Positions 5,373 through 8,215 of a stretch of DNA of 8,215 nt are shown here, in pieces. The stretch is from Lactobacillus delbrueckii. GTDB taxonomy: Bacteria > Bacillota > Bacilli > Lactobacillales > Lactobacillaceae. The notes beneath the pieces are model-generated. The model was not told where the DNA came from, made no database searches, and saw nothing but the letters and a program-made list of their open reading frames with translations. The stretch is from the NCBI GenBank assembly GCA_004556255.1, contig SFHY01000052.1, positions 1 through 8,215 on the forward strand. The letters run 5' to 3'. Positions within the stretch are counted from its first letter, which is position 1. Every line of letters starts with the position of its first letter. A program made the translations under genes and the position numbers.

Positions 5373-7223
5373 ATGGCTAGATCCATCAAGAAAGAACTTG
5401 CGGCTCTGCTTTTGGCCGCGGCCGTTTTAGCACCGGGCCAGGCTAGCGCCAGCAAATTAGAAGTTACCAGCAAGGCTGATACCGCCAGCAAGCCGGCCCA
5501 AAGCAAGGACTGGAAGAATCCCAAGAAGTACAGCAAGGATATTCCGGTGCAGTTTTTGAGCATTAACGACTTGCACGGCAACCTGTCGACGACTGGTACG
5601 GCGACCTTGGGGCAAAAGAGCTACAGCAATGCCGGTACGGTAGCCCGGCTGGCCGCTTACTTGAACCAGGCCCAAAAGGATTTTAAGAAGAAAAACAAGC
5701 AAGGTACGACCTTCAGAGTTGAGTCAGGGGACATGGTGGGGGCATCCCCGGCCAATTCTTCTCTTTTGCAAGATGAACCAACCATGCACGCCTTAAAGGC
5801 CATGAAGTTTACCATCGGCACTTTGGGCAACCATGAATTTGACGAGGGCTTGGGTGAATTCAACCGGATTCTTTTAGGCAAAAAGCCAACTAAGAAATAC
5901 AATTCCGCTGAAATGGCCTATCCCCACCAAAAGTCAGGCATCAAGCTAATCGTAGCCAACGTTGTCAGAAAGTCCACCGGTAAGGTACCATATGGCTGGA
6001 AGCCTTATACCATCAAGACCGTAAAAGCGGGCAAGAAGAAGGCCAAGGTCGGCTTTATCGGCGTTTTGACCACGGAAATGCCAACTTTGACGACTAAGAA
6101 AAACTACTCTGCCTTCAAGTACCTGGATGAAGCCAAGACCATTGCCAAGTATGAAAAGGTTCTGCGCAAGAAGGGCGTTAAGGCTATCGTTGTTTTGGCC
6201 CACAAGGGGGTTGAAACGGCGGCGGACAGTAAGGGCAAGCTGACCACCAGCGGTGACAGCGTGAAGATCTTAAAGAAGCTGAACAAGATCGATCCAAAAA
6301 ACACTGTTGACTTGATGATCGCCGGCCACTCTCACCAGTACGCCAACGCCAAGGTCGGCAAGACCCGGCTGATTCAAGCTTTGAAGTACGGCCAGGCCTA
6401 CACTGACTCAATCGGCTACATCAGTCCCAAGACCAAGGATTTCGTCAAGGGTAGCCTGGTTTCTCATGTCTACCCAGTCCTGTCAGCTACTGATGACCCG
6501 AAGACCAAGGATAACAAGACAGTTGCCAAGATTGTGGCTGACGCTGACAAGCGGGTTTCAGCCATCACCAAGCAAAAGATTGCTACGGCCCAAAAGGCGG
6601 AAACAATCACTGGCCGGGAAAACAACAATACTTCCAATGAAAACGCGGTTGGCGACTTAGTCGTTGACGCGCAATTGTCAGAAGCCAACCGGCAGGGCTT
6701 CAAGGCTGACTTTGCCATGACTAACGGGGGCGGGGTCCGGTCCGGCCTGGCTGTGGGCAGTGATAAGTCAATTACTTACGGGGCGGCCATGGCCGTTCAG
6801 CCTTTTGGCAACAGCCTGCAGGTTCTGACCATGACCGGGAAGCAGATTTTAGCTGCCCTTAACCAGCAATATCAGCTGGATGGCCAGTACTACCTCCTGG
6901 TCAGCGGTCTGCACTATGTCTACACCAAGGACGCGGCCGGCAAGGTCAAGATCGTCAAGGTTTATGTTGGCGAGGGCGAGAAGACTGAACTCTCCTTGAC
7001 CAAGACTTACCGGGTTGTCGCCAACGAATTTATCGCTGGCGGCGGTGACCACTTTAGCCAGTTTACTGCTGGAAAGAAGGTCGGCATCTTGACCGGGACT
7101 GACACGGAAACCTTCATCAGCTACCTCAAGCAGCAAACGGCCAGCGGCAAGCAGATTGCCAGCCCGGCTTTGAACCGGAAGGTAGAAATTTCCGCTGACC
7201 AAGCAGCGGCCCTGGAAAAATAG
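5373..7223 (+). CDS. Secreted 5'-nucleotidase / 2',3'-cyclic nucleotide phosphodiesterase (UshA family)
   Basis: Expected to remove phosphate from extracellular nucleotides, possibly also from 2',3'-cyclic nucleotides, so that nucleosides and phosphate can be taken up. Residues 1-26 form a signal peptide: basic start MARSIKKE, hydrophobic LAALLLAAAVLA, and likely cleavage after ASA (24-26). A lysine-rich linker follows. The calcineurin-like metallophosphatase domain (about 57-365) carries all metal and catalytic residues of the family: D66 and H68 (NDLHGN), D120 (SGDMVG), N153 and H154 (GNHEFDEG), H277 (LAHKG), H319 and H321 (AGHSH). The C-terminal substrate-binding domain (about 405-605) has NENAVGDLVVDA, NGGGVRSGL (451-459), PFGNSLQVLTMTG and FIAGGGDHF (553-561). 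The protein is 616 residues and has no LPXTG motif or C-terminal membrane segment, so it is released or held to the wall by charge. Monocistronic, with its own promoter and terminator. Confidence 0.93.
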   Translation: MARSIKKELAALLLAAAVLAPGQASASKLEVTSKADTASKPAQSKDWKNPKKYSKDIPVQFLSINDLHGNLSTTGTATLGQKSYSNAGTVARLAAYLNQAQKDFKKKNKQGTTFRVESGDMVGASPANSSLLQDEPTMHALKAMKFTIGTLGNHEFDEGLGEFNRILLGKKPTKKYNSAEMAYPHQKSGIKLIVANVVRKSTGKVPYGWKPYTIKTVKAGKKKAKVGFIGVLTTEMPTLTTKKNYSAFKYLDEAKTIAKYEKVLRKKGVKAIVVLAHKGVETAADSKGKLTTSGDSVKILKKLNKIDPKNTVDLMIAGHSHQYANAKVGKTRLIQALKYGQAYTDSIGYISPKTKDFVKGSLVSHVYPVLSATDDPKTKDNKTVAKIVADADKRVSAITKQKIATAQKAETITGRENNNTSNENAVGDLVVDAQLSEANRQGFKADFAMTNGGGVRSGLAVGSDKSITYGAAMAVQPFGNSLQVLTMTGKQILAALNQQYQLDGQYYLLVSGLHYVYTKDAAGKVKIVKVYVGEGEKTELSLTKTYRVVANEFIAGGGDHFSQFTAGKKVGILTGTDTETFISYLKQQTASGKQIASPALNRKVEISADQAAALEK

Positions 7224-7226
7224 AGA

Positions 7227-7248
7227 TAGCCTGTAAATAGCTTGTAAA
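7227..7248 (+). repeat. 11-bp tandem repeat after the nucleotidase gene, Pho-box-like on the minus strand
   Basis: TAGCCTGTAAA (7227-7237) is followed at once by TAGCTTGTAAA (7238-7248), 10 of 11 identical. On the minus strand this reads TTTACA-N5-TTTACA, resembling the 11-bp-period TT(A/T/C)ACA repeats bound by PhoP in Bacillus subtilis. Three bases after the nucleotidase stop and before its terminator. Regulatory function is inference. Confidence 0.4.
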
Positions 7249-7276
7249 TCCACGATAATTAAATTGTGCTTACTTT

Positions 7277-7306
7277 AAATCTTCCCCTTCGGGAAGATTT
7301 TATTTT
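7277..7306 (+). terminator. Intrinsic terminator after the 5'-nucleotidase gene
   Basis: A perfect 10-bp stem, AAATCTTCCC (7277-7286) with GGGAAGATTT (7291-7300), closes a CTTC loop and runs into TTTTATTTT. It lies 53 bases after the stop and separates the nucleotidase from the next gene. Confidence 0.92.
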
Positions 7307-7338
7307 CACGTGTTTTGGAACTAACGTTCGAAAAATCG

Positions 7339-7347
7339 TGCTATAAT
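7339..7347 (+). promoter_or_regulatory. Predicted extended -10 promoter of the YjbR/TerB_N gene
   Basis: TGC-TATAAT (7339-7347) is a consensus -10 with a TG extension. No good -35 exists at 16-18 bases (TTGGAA at 7315 is 21 away), which is usual for extended -10 promoters. Transcription should start near 7354, about 23 bases before the ATG. Confidence 0.7.
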
Positions 7348-7362
7348 TATGATAAAAACAGC

Positions 7363-7371
7363 AAGGAGGGG
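7363..7371 (+). promoter_or_regulatory. Ribosome binding site of the YjbR/TerB_N gene
   Basis: AAGGAGGGG, five bases before ATG 7377. A very strong match to the 16S rRNA tail, fixing the start. Confidence 0.8.
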
Positions 7372-7376
7372 CAGGC

Positions 7377-8215
7377 ATGCGCTTGGCGGAAGTAGCCGAC
7401 TACATTCAAAGCAAATATGGTATTGAGGCCAGCTATGTCGACCTGGCCGGGCAAACCCTAGCCGCCGTTACTGTCCCAGGAGCAAATGAAAGCTTTGCCC
7501 TGCTCCTTAAGAAGGACGGCCGCGAAACGGTTGAACTGAAATGCGGGTCACTGGCTAAGTTTTTGGCTGCCCAGCCTGCTTTTGGACCAGCGGTTTTTAT
7601 GCAGGCCCCGGCCTGGATCAGTGTTGATTTAGCAAATCCTGCTTTAAACGACCGCTTCTTTTACAAGACCCTGGATTCTGCCTACCAGAGCTCCCGGCCC
7701 TTGGAAGTTGTAAAAAATACGGCAGAAGATAGCCAGGAGCATGAAATCTACCTGCTGGATGATGAGGGAGAAGACTTCCAAGAAGAAGTAATTCCTAAGC
7801 GGCCAGCCTTTTTCAAAGACAGCGACTTTGACCGCCTGCTGGCTGAAAAGGGCAAGCCTGTGATCCCGGAAGGGATTAAGCAGATGCAGGAGGCTTACGA
7901 CTATCTGGTAGTACCCCGGCGGGAGAGCAATTTTTACCGGCAGGGGATGCTGATGGCTGATTATGAAGATGACTTTACCCAAATGGTCCCAATTAAGAAG
8001 CAGCGGCCAGTCTACCATGATCTGACCGTTGACCAGTTGCGGTCTTATTTTTCCTGGCGGACCAAGTTCCGGCAGGGCAAGTATAAGCCAGCTCCGGCTG
8101 CCTATGTCTACCTGCTGGCCAGTGAATTAGTCTGCCAGATTGGAGTCAAGGACAAGGCTGATGGCCTCCGTCAGCTCCGCCTTCTTTTTGCCAAGTGCGT
8201 GGAGCAAAAGGATAT
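7377..8215 (+). CDS. MmcQ/YjbR-like plus TerB N-terminal domain protein (3' end outside window)
   Basis: The frame is open from ATG 7377 to the window end, 279 codons without a stop. The product has three parts. Residues 1-105 resemble the MmcQ/YjbR family: FALLLKKDG, VELKCGSLAKFL (C56), FMQAPAWISVDL (W80) and a closing helix ending LDSAYQSS, in the family's order. Residues about 106-160 are an acidic linker (LLDDEGEDFQEE). Residues about 170-279 match the TerB_N domain: ADYEDDF (Y196-D199), PVYHDLTVDQLRSYFSWR (from about 212), FRQGKY and ASELVCQIGV. TerB_N proteins usually continue into further domains such as TerB-C, so substantial sequence is probably missing. TerB_N is named for association with tellurite/stress-resistance (ter) proteins, but its function is unknown and no ter genes are visible. 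No signal peptide or membrane segment, so probably cytoplasmic. Function is not assigned. Confidence 0.82.
   Translation, partial: MRLAEVADYIQSKYGIEASYVDLAGQTLAAVTVPGANESFALLLKKDGRETVELKCGSLAKFLAAQPAFGPAVFMQAPAWISVDLANPALNDRFFYKTLDSAYQSSRPLEVVKNTAEDSQEHEIYLLDDEGEDFQEEVIPKRPAFFKDSDFDRLLAEKGKPVIPEGIKQMQEAYDYLVVPRRESNFYRQGMLMADYEDDFTQMVPIKKQRPVYHDLTVDQLRSYFSWRTKFRQGKYKPAPAAYVYLLASELVCQIGVKDKADGLRQLRLLFAKCVEQKD

Noticed and set aside
7644..8018. Minus-strand 124-codon frame near the window end
   Set aside because: Opposite the YjbR/TerB_N coding frame, which has a good promoter, ribosome binding site and domain matches; the antisense frame has none.
1..8215. CRISPR array, insertion sequence, tRNA or rRNA gene, or a defence island
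   Set aside because: No regularly spaced repeats, no transposase or terminal inverted repeats, and no cloverleaf or rRNA sequence seen. The SNF2 and TerB_N genes alone do not make a defence system, as both occur as housekeeping or unassigned genes.

Overview
The window looks like chromosome from a lactic acid bacterium, most probably the Lactobacillus delbrueckii group. The protein sequences are lactobacillus-like, the ribosome binding sites are strong AGGAGG type, and the coding regions favour G or C at third codon positions, as is known for L. delbrueckii, while the gaps between genes are AT-rich. The species call is inference; the low-GC Gram-positive, lactobacillus-type call is firmer. 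All genes lie on the + strand.

Layout: (1) 1-1061 is the end of the conserved translation cluster: the 3' part of rimM (16S rRNA maturation factor) and all of trmD (tRNA m1G37 methyltransferase), overlapping by one base. (2) 1081-4638 is a large SWIM-finger SNF2-family ATPase, starting 19 bases after trmD and so probably co-transcribed. It lies between trmD and rplS, which are commonly adjacent in other bacteria. (3) 4645-5160 is a self-contained rplS unit: its own extended -10 promoter, a structured leader of about 80 nt that can form two exclusive pairings, the L19 gene with highly biased codons, and a strong intrinsic terminator. (4) 5161-7306 is a secreted 5'-nucleotidase/cyclic phosphodiesterase. 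It is preceded by an AT-rich control region with several direct and inverted repeats and followed by an 11-bp tandem repeat and a terminator. (5) 7339-8215 is a new transcription unit with an extended -10 promoter. It encodes an N-terminal MmcQ/YjbR-like domain, an acidic linker and a TerB_N domain, and is cut by the window end.

How they fit: rimM, trmD and rplS serve ribosome and tRNA maturation. The SNF2 protein is a nucleic-acid-dependent ATPase whose link to that operon is positional only. The nucleotidase probably scavenges extracellular nucleotides for nucleoside and phosphate, and the repeats around it may be binding sites for a regulator. The last gene has no assigned function. No mobile element, CRISPR array, tRNA or rRNA was seen, and no gene-free stretch exceeds 300 bases (the longest is 5108-5372). 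The most interesting points are the rplS leader, the repeat architecture around the nucleotidase, the YjbR-TerB_N fusion, and the possible second zinc site in the SNF2 protein.
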